Positions 1 through 5,620 of a stretch of 6,128 bases of DNA are shown piece by piece. Below the pieces are notes generated by a model. That model worked only from the letters and a program-made list of their open reading frames with translations, searched no databases and was not told the origin of the DNA. A program made the translations under genes and the position numbers. Source of the stretch: Verrucomicrobiota bacterium (GTDB lineage Bacteria > Verrucomicrobiota > Verrucomicrobiia > Opitutales > Opitutaceae); assembly GCA_003694825.1 (NCBI GenBank), contig RFJS01000173.1:1-6128 (forward strand), given 5' to 3'. Each line of letters starts with the position of its first letter. Positions within the stretch are counted from its first letter, which is position 1.

Positions 1-231
1 CAGGAAGACGAAGCGGCGGCCCGCCGGGCCGAGATGGCGCCCTACGCCGTGACGGCGGAGCTGTTCGCGAAGGCGAAACCGGACGCCTTTTTCATGCACT
101 GCCTGCCGGCGCACCCGGGGGAAGAGGTCGAGCAGGCGGTCCTGGACAATCCGCGCTCGATCATTTTCGACCAGGCGGAAAACCGGCTGCACGTGCAGAA
201 GGCCATCATGGCCATGCTCGTCGCGAGTTGA
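1..231 (+). CDS. argF: Ornithine carbamoyltransferase, C-terminal part
   Basis: This is the last 76 codons of ornithine carbamoyltransferase, which joins carbamoyl phosphate and ornithine to give citrulline in cytoplasmic arginine synthesis. The frame is open from base 1 to a TGA at 229-231, and the start lies outside the window. The visible part contains HCLPAH (visible residues 33-38), the ornithine-binding loop of the family, whose Cys is an active-site residue. It is followed by the closing segment [15 protein letters not shown] (56-70), typical of the C-terminal helix of ornithine rather than aspartate carbamoyltransferases. Full enzymes are about 300-320 residues, so roughly a quarter is present. 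argG follows 279 bp downstream on the same strand, which supports the assignment. argF and argI are paralogous names for this enzyme; argF is used here because of the argG neighbour. Confidence 0.95.
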   Translation, partial: QEDEAAARRAEMAPYAVTAELFAKAKPDAFFMHCLPAHPGEEVEQAVLDNPRSIIFDQAENRLHVQKAIMAMLVAS

Positions 232-235
232 TCTG

Positions 236-274
236 GAGCCCGGTCCGGCGCGTTGGCGCGGGCTCATGCGCCGG
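236..274 (+). other. Two overlapping inverted repeats after argF
   Basis: Immediately after the argF stop, GAGCCCG (236-242) pairs perfectly with CGGGCTC (259-265), and CCGGCGC (245-251) pairs perfectly with GCGCCGG (268-274). The two stems interleave, so as simple hairpins they are mutually exclusive; together they have pseudoknot topology. No T-tract follows, so this is not a standard intrinsic terminator. The second stem ends 6 bases before the GGAG of the small ORF at 290. It could be an mRNA end or stability structure for argF or an attenuator-like switch. The local GC richness makes chance pairing possible. Confidence 0.35.
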
Positions 275-289
275 TGATGGGGAGCCGGC

Positions 290-460
290 ATGGCGCATCC
301 CGCGCCGTCGCGGGCGGCCCCGCCCGTGCCCCAGGGTTATGAAGCGCTGCCGGGCGAAGCTGCGCTCGTCGTCGGCGCCTTTGTGGCGACGACGGAACGA
401 AATACCGCGCGCCCCGTGAACGAAACGGCTTGCCGTGCGCGAAAATGCGTCCGGTTTTGA
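290..460 (+). CDS. Possible small protein of 56 residues, unknown function
   Basis: I do not recognise this product. The ORF starts at ATG 290 and ends with TGA 458-460. GGAG at 281-284 lies five bases before the ATG, a better ribosome binding site than any of the recognised genes in the window has. An in-frame TGA at 275-277 rules out a longer N-terminus. Third codon positions are mostly G or C, as in the neighbouring genes. The peptide begins with an Ala/Pro-rich stretch (residues 2-14). It then has a short non-polar segment, [10 protein letters not shown] (24-33), too short for a confident membrane span, and a basic end with two Cys (48 and 53). It lies between argF and argG in the same direction, so it would be co-transcribed with them if real. 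The alternative is a chance ORF in a GC-rich leader. Confidence 0.35.
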   Translation: MAHPAPSRAAPPVPQGYEALPGEAALVVGAFVATTERNTARPVNETACRARKCVRF

Positions 461-480
461 CCCCATCGTCTCCGGGTCAA
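457..480. promoter_or_regulatory. Inverted repeat upstream of argG
   Basis: TTGACCC (457-463) and GGGTCAA (474-480) form a perfect 7-bp inverted repeat with a 10-base centre. Two further G-C pairs are possible outside two mismatches. It overlaps the stop codon of the small ORF and ends 30 bases before the argG start. It could be an operator or a weak leader hairpin. It does not resemble an ArgR box, and no T-tract follows it. No matching -10 box was found 16-18 bases after the TTGACC, so it is not called as a promoter. Confidence 0.25.
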
Positions 481-510
481 CCCCCGTCGTCTCAAACAAC
501 CGCAAGACAT

Positions 511-1845
511 ATGAAGGCAGTACTCGCATATTCGGGAGGTCTCGACACCTCGGTCATCGTCAAATGGTTCAAGGAGCATTTTCAGGCTGATGTGGTCACC
601 TTCTGCGCCGACATCGGCCAGCAGGAAGAGCTCAAGGGCCTCGACAAGAAGGCGGAAGCCACCGGCTCCTCAAAGCACTTCACCCTGGATCTGGTCGAGG
701 AGTTCGCACGGGACTTCATTTTCCCGATGATGCGGGCCAACGCCGTCTACGAGGGGCAATACCTGCTCGGGACCGCCATTGCCCGGCCGCTCATCGCCAA
801 GGCGCAGATCGAAATCGCCCGCAAGGTCGGTGCCGACACCGTCGCCCACGGCGCCACCGGCAAGGGGAACGACCAGTGCCGCTTCGAGCTGACCTACGCC
901 GCGCTTGCTCCCGACCTCAACGTCGTCGCCCCCTGGAAGATGGAGGAGTTTCGCAAACTCTTCCCCGGCCGGGCGGAGATGATCGCCTACTGCAAGAAAC
1001 ACAAGATTCCCGTCGAGGCGTCATTGAAAAAGCCCTACTCGATGGATCGCAATCTACTGCACATCTCCTACGAGGCGGGCATCCTCGAGGATCCCTGGTT
1101 TGATCCGACCACCCGGGCAAACCGCGGCATGTTCAAGCTTTCCGTTTCCCCGGAAGATGCGCCCAACAAGCCGGAATATGTCGAGCTCGAGTTCGAGCGC
1201 GGCGACTGCGTCGCCGTCAACGGCCGCAAGCTCTCCCCGGCCGGCGTCATGAAGGCGCTGAATAAACTCGGCGGCAAGCATGGTATCGGACGGGTGGATA
1301 TGGTGGAGAACCGTTTCGTCGGCATGAAGAGCCGTGGTGTCTACGAGACGCCGGGGGGCACGATCCTCATGCATGCGCACCGACAGATCGAATCGCTCAC
1401 GATGGACCGCGATCTCATGCATCTGCGCGATTCGCTCATCCCGAAGTATGCCGAGCTCATTTACTACGGCTTCTGGTATGCGCCGGAGCGCGAGGCCCTG
1501 CAGGCGCTCATCGACAAGAGCCAGGAGCACGTCACCGGCACGGTGCGGCTCAAGCTCTACAAGGGCAATGTCATCACCTGCGGACGGCGCTCGAGGTATT
1601 CGCTCTATGACGAGAAAGTCGCTTCGATGGAAGGCGTCGAGAGCGGCTATGACCAGAGCGACGCAGAGGGCTTCATCCGCCTCAACGCGCTTCGCCTCAA
1701 GGCCCGCCACGCCGCCCAGGGGCTGCCTGCCGGGGTCGATGCGTCGCTGAACCGTCCGAAGAAGAAGCGGACGGCCACGCGGAAGACCGCCGCGAAGAAA
1801 AAGACCGCCGCGAAGAAAAAGGCCTCGCGCGCCGGCCGCCGATAA
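511..1845 (+). CDS. argG: Argininosuccinate synthase with basic C-terminal tail
   Basis: Argininosuccinate synthase condenses citrulline and aspartate with ATP (giving AMP and pyrophosphate), the step after ArgF in arginine synthesis; it is cytoplasmic and usually a homotetramer. The 444-residue product opens with the ATP-pyrophosphatase loop AYSGGLDTS (6-14). It also has [10 protein letters not shown] (113-122) for the nucleotide and aspartate/citrulline sites, and [20 protein letters not shown] (176-195), all diagnostic of the family. The frame is open back to ATG 430, but homology begins exactly at M511 ([10 protein letters not shown]), and the 27 extra residues look like translated leader, so 511 is chosen. 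The start lacks a clear Shine-Dalgarno sequence. Family members are usually about 400 residues. Here the core ends near residue 408 and a Lys/Ala/Arg-rich tail (415-444) follows, resembling histone H1-like tails. An intrinsic terminator follows 26 bases after the stop. Confidence 0.97.
   Translation: MKAVLAYSGGLDTSVIVKWFKEHFQADVVTFCADIGQQEELKGLDKKAEATGSSKHFTLDLVEEFARDFIFPMMRANAVYEGQYLLGTAIARPLIAKAQIEIARKVGADTVAHGATGKGNDQCRFELTYAALAPDLNVVAPWKMEEFRKLFPGRAEMIAYCKKHKIPVEASLKKPYSMDRNLLHISYEAGILEDPWFDPTTRANRGMFKLSVSPEDAPNKPEYVELEFERGDCVAVNGRKLSPAGVMKALNKLGGKHGIGRVDMVENRFVGMKSRGVYETPGGTILMHAHRQIESLTMDRDLMHLRDSLIPKYAELIYYGFWYAPEREALQALIDKSQEHVTGTVRLKLYKGNVITCGRRSRYSLYDEKVASMEGVESGYDQSDAEGFIRLNALRLKARHAAQGLPAGVDASLNRPKKKRTATRKTAAKKKTAAKKKASRAGRR
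1783..1818 (+). repeat. Perfect 18-bp tandem repeat in the argG tail
   Basis: The 18-base unit AAGACCGCCGCGAAGAAA occurs at 1783-1800 and again, identically, at 1801-1818; the match continues for three more bases (AAG, 1819-1821). Each copy encodes KTAAKK in the argG frame, giving [12 protein letters not shown] at residues 425-436. The unit is a multiple of three, so gaining or losing a copy would keep the frame. Confidence 0.9.
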
Positions 1846-1870
1846 GCACCAGTCTCGCTTCTGCCACTGT

Positions 1871-1903
1871 CGGGCGATCCTTCGTGGGTCGCCCGTTTTC
1901 TTT
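1871..1903 (+). terminator. Rho-independent terminator of argG
   Basis: CGGGCGATCC (1871-1880) pairs with GGGTCGCCCG (1886-1895) as a 10-bp stem with one T-G wobble, closing a TTCGT loop. TTTTCTTT (1896-1903) follows directly. Stem, loop and T-tract all fit an intrinsic terminator, 26 bases after the argG stop. It separates the arginine genes from the uronate-type cluster downstream. Confidence 0.9.
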
Positions 1904-2041
1904 GCCTTCGCCCCGGTGCCGGACCGCGGGAAAAAGAGGCGCGCGGGGCTTTTCAAATATGAACGCGGCCCCGGGGCCCGTGCCGTTTGCGGTTGACCCG
2001 CCGTGAGCGCGGGGGGAAGACGCGTGCATGCGCGAGGCGCG

Positions 2042-2066
2042 CGGCGGCATCACCGGGATGCCGCCG
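2042..2066. promoter_or_regulatory. Perfect inverted repeat before the oxidoreductase cluster
   Basis: CGGCGGCATC (2042-2051) and GATGCCGCCG (2057-2066) are perfect reverse complements around a five-base centre, ACCGG. The repeat ends 28 bases before the ATG of the oxidoreductase gene. It could be an operator for a repressor of the sugar-acid cluster or a 5'-UTR hairpin. A partly competing pairing, CACCGG (2051-2056) with CCGGTG (2064-2069), overlaps its right arm. The rest of 1904-2094 has no convincing gene. Its only AT-rich patch is at 1950-1962, and I see no clear -35/-10 pair. Confidence 0.35.
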
Positions 2067-2094
2067 GTGCCGCCGCCTCTGTGTCTCACCTCTC

Positions 2095-3261
2095 ATGAAA
2101 AACGTCCGCCTCGGCATCATCGGTCTCGGCAACATGGGTGCGGCTCACGCCCGCACTGTTCTCGAAGGAAAGGCTCCGGGCCTCGAGCTGGCCGCGGTGG
2201 CCGACCGCAATGCGGATAAACGGGCGCTGTTTCCCGAGGTCCCGGGATACGAAACGCCAGAGGCGCTCATCGCCTCCGGCGAGGTCGATGCCGTCCTCAT
2301 CGCCACCCCTCACTACAGCCATACCACCATCGGCTGCTCCGCCCTCGAGGCCGGACTCCACGTCATGGTCGAGAAGCCCATCTCCGTGCACAAGGCCGAC
2401 TGCGAGAAACTCATCGCCGCCTGGCGGGCCCGCCGGGGCCGGCGGCGCCCGGTCTTCGCCGCCATGTTCAACCAGCGCACCGATCCTTTCTATCGCAAGA
2501 TTCGTGAACTCGTGCAGCGGGGCGAGATCGGGCGCGTCCAGCGTATCAACTGGATTATTACCACGTGGTTTCGCCCGGAGGTCTATTACTCGATGGGCGG
2601 CTGGCGGGCGACCTGGGCCGGGGAGGGCGGTGGCGTGCTCCTCAATCAGTGTCCGCACAATCTCGACCTGCTCCAGTGGATCTTCGGCATGCCGGCGCGC
2701 GTGCACGCTCACTGCGGCTTCGGGCGCTACCACGCGATCGAGGTCGAGGACGATGTGACCGCGTATCTCGAATTCACCGACGGTGCGACGGGCGTCTTTA
2801 TCGCTTCGACCGGGGAAGCGCCGGGGACGAACCGGCTCGAAGTCGCCGGCGACCGAGGGCGGCTTGTCTATGAGAACGAGCGCCTCGTCTTCACCCGCAA
2901 CGAAGTGCCCGTCTCCGAATTCAGCCGCACGACGGATGCGATGTTCGGCAAGCCGGCGACATGGGAGGTGACGTTTCCCGAGCTGTCGGGACACGGTGGG
3001 CAGCACGTCGAGATTCTGCGGAATTTCGCCGACGCGATCCGGCATGGCGCCGAGCTCATCGCGCCCGCCGCCGAGGGCATCCATTCCGTGGAGCTGGCCA
3101 ACGCCATGCTGCTCTCGGCATGGACCGGGCGGATGGTCGAGGTGCCGATCGACGCCGCCGCCTATGCCCGCCGGCTTCGCCGGAAGATTCGTGAATCCAA
3201 ACCGCGGTCCGGACCGGTCCGCCGGACCGGGCCCGTCGACCTCTCCGGTTCCTTCAGTTGA
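2095..3261 (+). CDS. Gfo/Idh/MocA family NAD(P)-dependent oxidoreductase
   Basis: This is a 388-residue dehydrogenase of the Gfo/Idh/MocA family, which oxidises or reduces sugars, inositols and their derivatives with NAD(P). The N-terminal Rossmann fold shows GLGNMG (10-15). The family motif EKPI (93-96) supplies the catalytic-type Lys94. The C-terminal alpha/beta domain carries GGGVLLNQCPHNLD (178-191) with His188; the position that is often Asp in this motif appears to be Asn184. The frame extends upstream to ATG 1987, but homology starts at 2095 and the extra 36 residues are Arg/Ala/Cys-rich leader translation. No Shine-Dalgarno sequence is visible. It is the first gene of a cluster, 21 bp before the isomerase gene. 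Residues 359-388 form a basic, Pro-containing tail beyond the usual fold. The substrate cannot be read from sequence; a uronate- or sugar-acid-derived compound is inferred from uxaC downstream. Confidence 0.9.
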   Translation: MKNVRLGIIGLGNMGAAHARTVLEGKAPGLELAAVADRNADKRALFPEVPGYETPEALIASGEVDAVLIATPHYSHTTIGCSALEAGLHVMVEKPISVHKADCEKLIAAWRARRGRRRPVFAAMFNQRTDPFYRKIRELVQRGEIGRVQRINWIITTWFRPEVYYSMGGWRATWAGEGGGVLLNQCPHNLDLLQWIFGMPARVHAHCGFGRYHAIEVEDDVTAYLEFTDGATGVFIASTGEAPGTNRLEVAGDRGRLVYENERLVFTRNEVPVSEFSRTTDAMFGKPATWEVTFPELSGHGGQHVEILRNFADAIRHGAELIAPAAEGIHSVELANAMLLSAWTGRMVEVPIDAAAYARRLRRKIRESKPRSGPVRRTGPVDLSGSFS

Positions 3262-3282
3262 TTCGCTTCCTTCGCCCCTGCC

Positions 3283-4056
3283 ATGAAACGCGCCCAAATC
3301 GCCGCCCAGCTCTACACCGTCCGCGACCACACGCAGACAGCCGCCGATCTCGCCGAAACGCTCCGGCGCCTTCGGGACATCGGCTACGCCGCCGTGCAGG
3401 TCAGCGCCATCGGCCCGATCCCGCCGGCCGAGGTGCGCCGGATCTGCGAGGAGGCGGGCATGACGATCTGTGCGACCCACGAAGACCCGGCGGTCATTCG
3501 CCGCCGCCCCGGGGAAGTTGTCGAGACCCTGAGCACGCTTGGCTGCCGCCACACCGCGTATCCATTTCCTCGCGATGTCGATTTCACCAGTCCGGCTGAC
3601 ATCGATACGCTCGTCGCGGACCTCGACCGGGCCGGGGCGGTTCTCGCGGCGGCGGGATGCGTCCTCAGCTATCACAACCACGCCATCGAGTTCATGCGGC
3701 TCGGCGCCGGCACGGTGCTCGAGGCGATCTTCACGCGAACCGATCCGCGCCACCTGCAGGCCGAGCTCGATACCTACTGGGTGCAGTTTGGCGGAGGCGA
3801 TCCGGTCGATTGGTGCCGGCGCATGGCCGGGCGGCTGCCGGTGATTCACCTGAAGGACTACAAGTTCACCGCGGAAAACCAGCCCTCCTTTGCCGAGCTC
3901 GGCCGCGGCAATCTCGACTTTGGCCGCATCGTTGCCGCCGCGGAGGCGGCGGGGTGCGAATGGTTCGTCGTCGAGCAGGACACCTGTCCCGGCGATCCGT
4001 TCGACTCACTCCGCATCAGTTTCGAATACCTCATCGAGCACTTTGTCGACGATTGA
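3283..4056 (+). CDS. Sugar phosphate isomerase/epimerase-like TIM-barrel protein
   Basis: This is a 257-residue protein of the xylose isomerase-like TIM-barrel family (AP_endonuc_2 fold), which includes IolE-type dehydratases, IolI isomerases and sugar epimerases. Visible family features are the N-terminal strand IAAQLYTVRD (6-15) and YHNH (130-133). These are followed by ELDTYW (161-166), HLKD (189-192), ELGRGNLDF (205-213) and VVEQD (229-233). The acidic and His residues in these strands normally form the divalent-metal site. Length is normal. The start at 3283 fits the homology; no Shine-Dalgarno sequence precedes it, only a pyrimidine-rich stretch. It lies 21 bp after the oxidoreductase gene and 21 bp before uxaC, so the three are probably one operon. 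Oxidoreductase plus barrel-isomerase pairs are common in sugar and inositol catabolism. The exact reaction is unknown, and some relatives act as isomerases, epimerases or dehydratases. Confidence 0.85.
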   Translation: MKRAQIAAQLYTVRDHTQTAADLAETLRRLRDIGYAAVQVSAIGPIPPAEVRRICEEAGMTICATHEDPAVIRRRPGEVVETLSTLGCRHTAYPFPRDVDFTSPADIDTLVADLDRAGAVLAAAGCVLSYHNHAIEFMRLGAGTVLEAIFTRTDPRHLQAELDTYWVQFGGGDPVDWCRRMAGRLPVIHLKDYKFTAENQPSFAELGRGNLDFGRIVAAAEAAGCEWFVVEQDTCPGDPFDSLRISFEYLIEHFVDD

Positions 4057-4077
4057 AGCTTCACCCAACCCGCCATC

Positions 4078-5496
4078 ATGACCACACCCGAGTTCCTTCC
4101 CGACGACTATCTTCTGAGCAACGAATGGGCGCGGCGCCTCTATTTCGAGCATGCCGCGAAGCAACCGATTTTCGACTACCATTGTCACCTCCCGCCGGCG
4201 GAGATCGCTGGGAATCGGCAGTTCGAGAACCTCACCGCGATCTGGCTCGCCGGCGACCACTACAAGTGGCGGGCCATGCGGGCCAACGGCGTATCCGAAG
4301 ATCTGATAACCGGCGAAGCCTCCGACTACGAGAAATTTCTCGCCTTTGCGCGGAGCATGCCCTGGTTCGTTCGCAATCCACTGCATCATTGGTCGCATCT
4401 CGAGCTGCGGCGGTATTTCGATATCGATCTGCTGATCAACGAAGCCAATGCGCCGGCCATCTGGGAACAGGCCAACGACCGGCTCGCCTCCCCGGAACTT
4501 TCCGTGCACGGCATCCTGCGCAAGTTCGACGTCGGCGTCATCTGCACGACTGACGACCCGGTCGACAGCCTCGAGCACCACCGGGCGATCGCTGCGAGCG
4601 GGTTGAAGACACGGGTGTATCCGACTTTCCGGCCCGACAAGGCCCTCACCGTCGATCAGCCCGAGACCTTCAACGCGTGGTGCGACCGCCTGGCGGCGGC
4701 GGCGGATGTCGACGTGAAGGATTTCAGGGCCTTCCTCGAGGCCATTCGCAAGCGTCACGATTATTTTCACGAGATCGGCGGCCGCCTCTCTGACCACGGC
4801 ATGAACTGTGTGCCGTGGGCCCCCTGCAGCGAGAGCGAGGCAGCGGCCATCTTTGATCGGGCCCGGGCGGGCCGGGCGGCTTCGCGCGCGGAGTGGGAGC
4901 AGTTCGCCACGTTCATGATGCTTTACTTCGGGCGGCTCGACGCGGCCCGGGGCTGGACGAAGCAGCTGCATCTCGGCGCCATGCGCGACAACAACACCCG
5001 CCTGTTGCGGCGCCTCGGCGCCGATGCCGGCGTGGATTCGATCGGCGACTTCCCGCAGGCTTTCACGCTCTCGCATTACCTCGACGCCCTCGACAGCGCC
5101 GATGAGCTGCCGAAGATCGTTCTCTACAACCTGAACCCGGCCGACAACTACGTCTTCGCCACCATGTGCGGAAACTTCGGCGATGGGCGAATCCCGGGCA
5201 AGATGCAGTTTGGTTCGGGCTGGTGGTTCCTCGACCAGCGGGAGGGCATGGAGTGGCAGATCAACGCGCTTTCACACCTTGGGCTGCTCTCGCGCTTCGT
5301 CGGCATGCTCACCGATTCCCGCAGCTTCCTCAGCTACGTGCGGCACGAATACTTCCGCCGCATCCTCTGCAACCTCATCGGCCGCGATGTCGAGGCGGGC
5401 CTCATCCCGGCGGATGAGGCCGCACTGGGCGAGCTGGTCGCCAACATCTGCTACCACAACGCCGCGAACTTCTTCGGGCTCGAACTGCCGGCGTAG
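4078..5496 (+). CDS. uxaC: Uronate isomerase (glucuronate isomerase)
   Basis: UxaC interconverts D-glucuronate and D-fructuronate, and D-galacturonate and D-tagaturonate, the first cytoplasmic step of hexuronate breakdown. The 472-residue product has the normal length for this amidohydrolase-superfamily enzyme. It shows DYHCH (33-37; His35 and His37) at the end of the first barrel strand and TTDDP (157-161). Further on are WTKQLHLGAMRDNN (293-306) with His298, GSGWWFLDQ (379-387) and LTDSRSF (411-417) with Asp413 and Arg415. From memory the E. coli enzyme uses His33, His35, His297, Asp412 and Arg414, so all five appear conserved at nearly the same spacing. ATG 4078 is the first start in frame and begins the usual N-terminus; no Shine-Dalgarno sequence is visible. 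It is the last gene of the three-gene cluster. No T-tract terminator follows. Confidence 0.95.
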   Translation: MTTPEFLPDDYLLSNEWARRLYFEHAAKQPIFDYHCHLPPAEIAGNRQFENLTAIWLAGDHYKWRAMRANGVSEDLITGEASDYEKFLAFARSMPWFVRNPLHHWSHLELRRYFDIDLLINEANAPAIWEQANDRLASPELSVHGILRKFDVGVICTTDDPVDSLEHHRAIAASGLKTRVYPTFRPDKALTVDQPETFNAWCDRLAAAADVDVKDFRAFLEAIRKRHDYFHEIGGRLSDHGMNCVPWAPCSESEAAAIFDRARAGRAASRAEWEQFATFMMLYFGRLDAARGWTKQLHLGAMRDNNTRLLRRLGADAGVDSIGDFPQAFTLSHYLDALDSADELPKIVLYNLNPADNYVFATMCGNFGDGRIPGKMQFGSGWWFLDQREGMEWQINALSHLGLLSRFVGMLTDSRSFLSYVRHEYFRRILCNLIGRDVEAGLIPADEAALGELVANICYHNAANFFGLELPA

Positions 5497-5516
5497 CCCG
5501 CCGTTGTCCCGGAGAA

Positions 5517-5601
5517 GCGCTCGGCGCCTCGATGGCTGCTCGCCGACGCCTCGCTCAATCCATCCGGAGCCGCGACGCGACAGCCCTGCGCGTGGCGCGC
5601 A
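5517..5601 (+). other. Two GC-rich hairpins downstream of uxaC
   Basis: After uxaC, GCG-C-TCGGCG (5517-5526) can pair with CGCCGACGC (5541-5549) with one bulged base, and TGCGCG (5587-5592) pairs with CGCGCA (5596-5601) around a three-base loop. Neither is followed by a T-tract, so neither is a standard intrinsic terminator. They may protect the 3' end of the uxaC mRNA or be chance pairings in GC-rich DNA. Confidence 0.25.
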
Positions 5602-5620
5602 CAGCCGCAAAGGCGATGCC

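Noticed and set aside
430..510. Upstream ATG that would add 27 residues to ArgG
   Set aside because: Family homology starts at the ATG at 511. The extra residues are Pro/Ser/Thr-rich leader translation and overlap the inverted repeat at 457-480.
1054..1956. 300-codon antisense open frame over argG
   Set aside because: It is a shadow of argG; its end crosses the terminator and the Lys-tail repeat, which it reads as low-complexity residues.
1967..1978. GGCCCCGGGGCC perfect palindrome in the intergenic region
   Set aside because: It is pure G/C, 12 bp long and has no loop, so it is likely by chance at this GC content, and nothing positions it relative to a promoter.
1993..1998. TTGACC as a -35 promoter box for the oxidoreductase cluster
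   Set aside because: No acceptable -10 sequence lies 16-18 bases downstream; that stretch is G-rich.
1987..2094. Upstream ATG that would add 36 residues to the oxidoreductase
   Set aside because: The extension is Arg/Ala/Cys-rich, precedes the standard Rossmann start and would contain the 2042-2066 dyad.
2086..3849. 587-codon antisense open frame across the oxidoreductase and isomerase genes
   Set aside because: It lies opposite two clear family genes, and its Arg/Gly/Asp/His-rich translation shows no recognisable domain. Long antisense frames are expected in GC-rich DNA with G/C-ending codons.
4006..5076. 356-codon antisense open frame over uxaC
   Set aside because: It mirrors the strongly supported uxaC frame, with no motif of its own.
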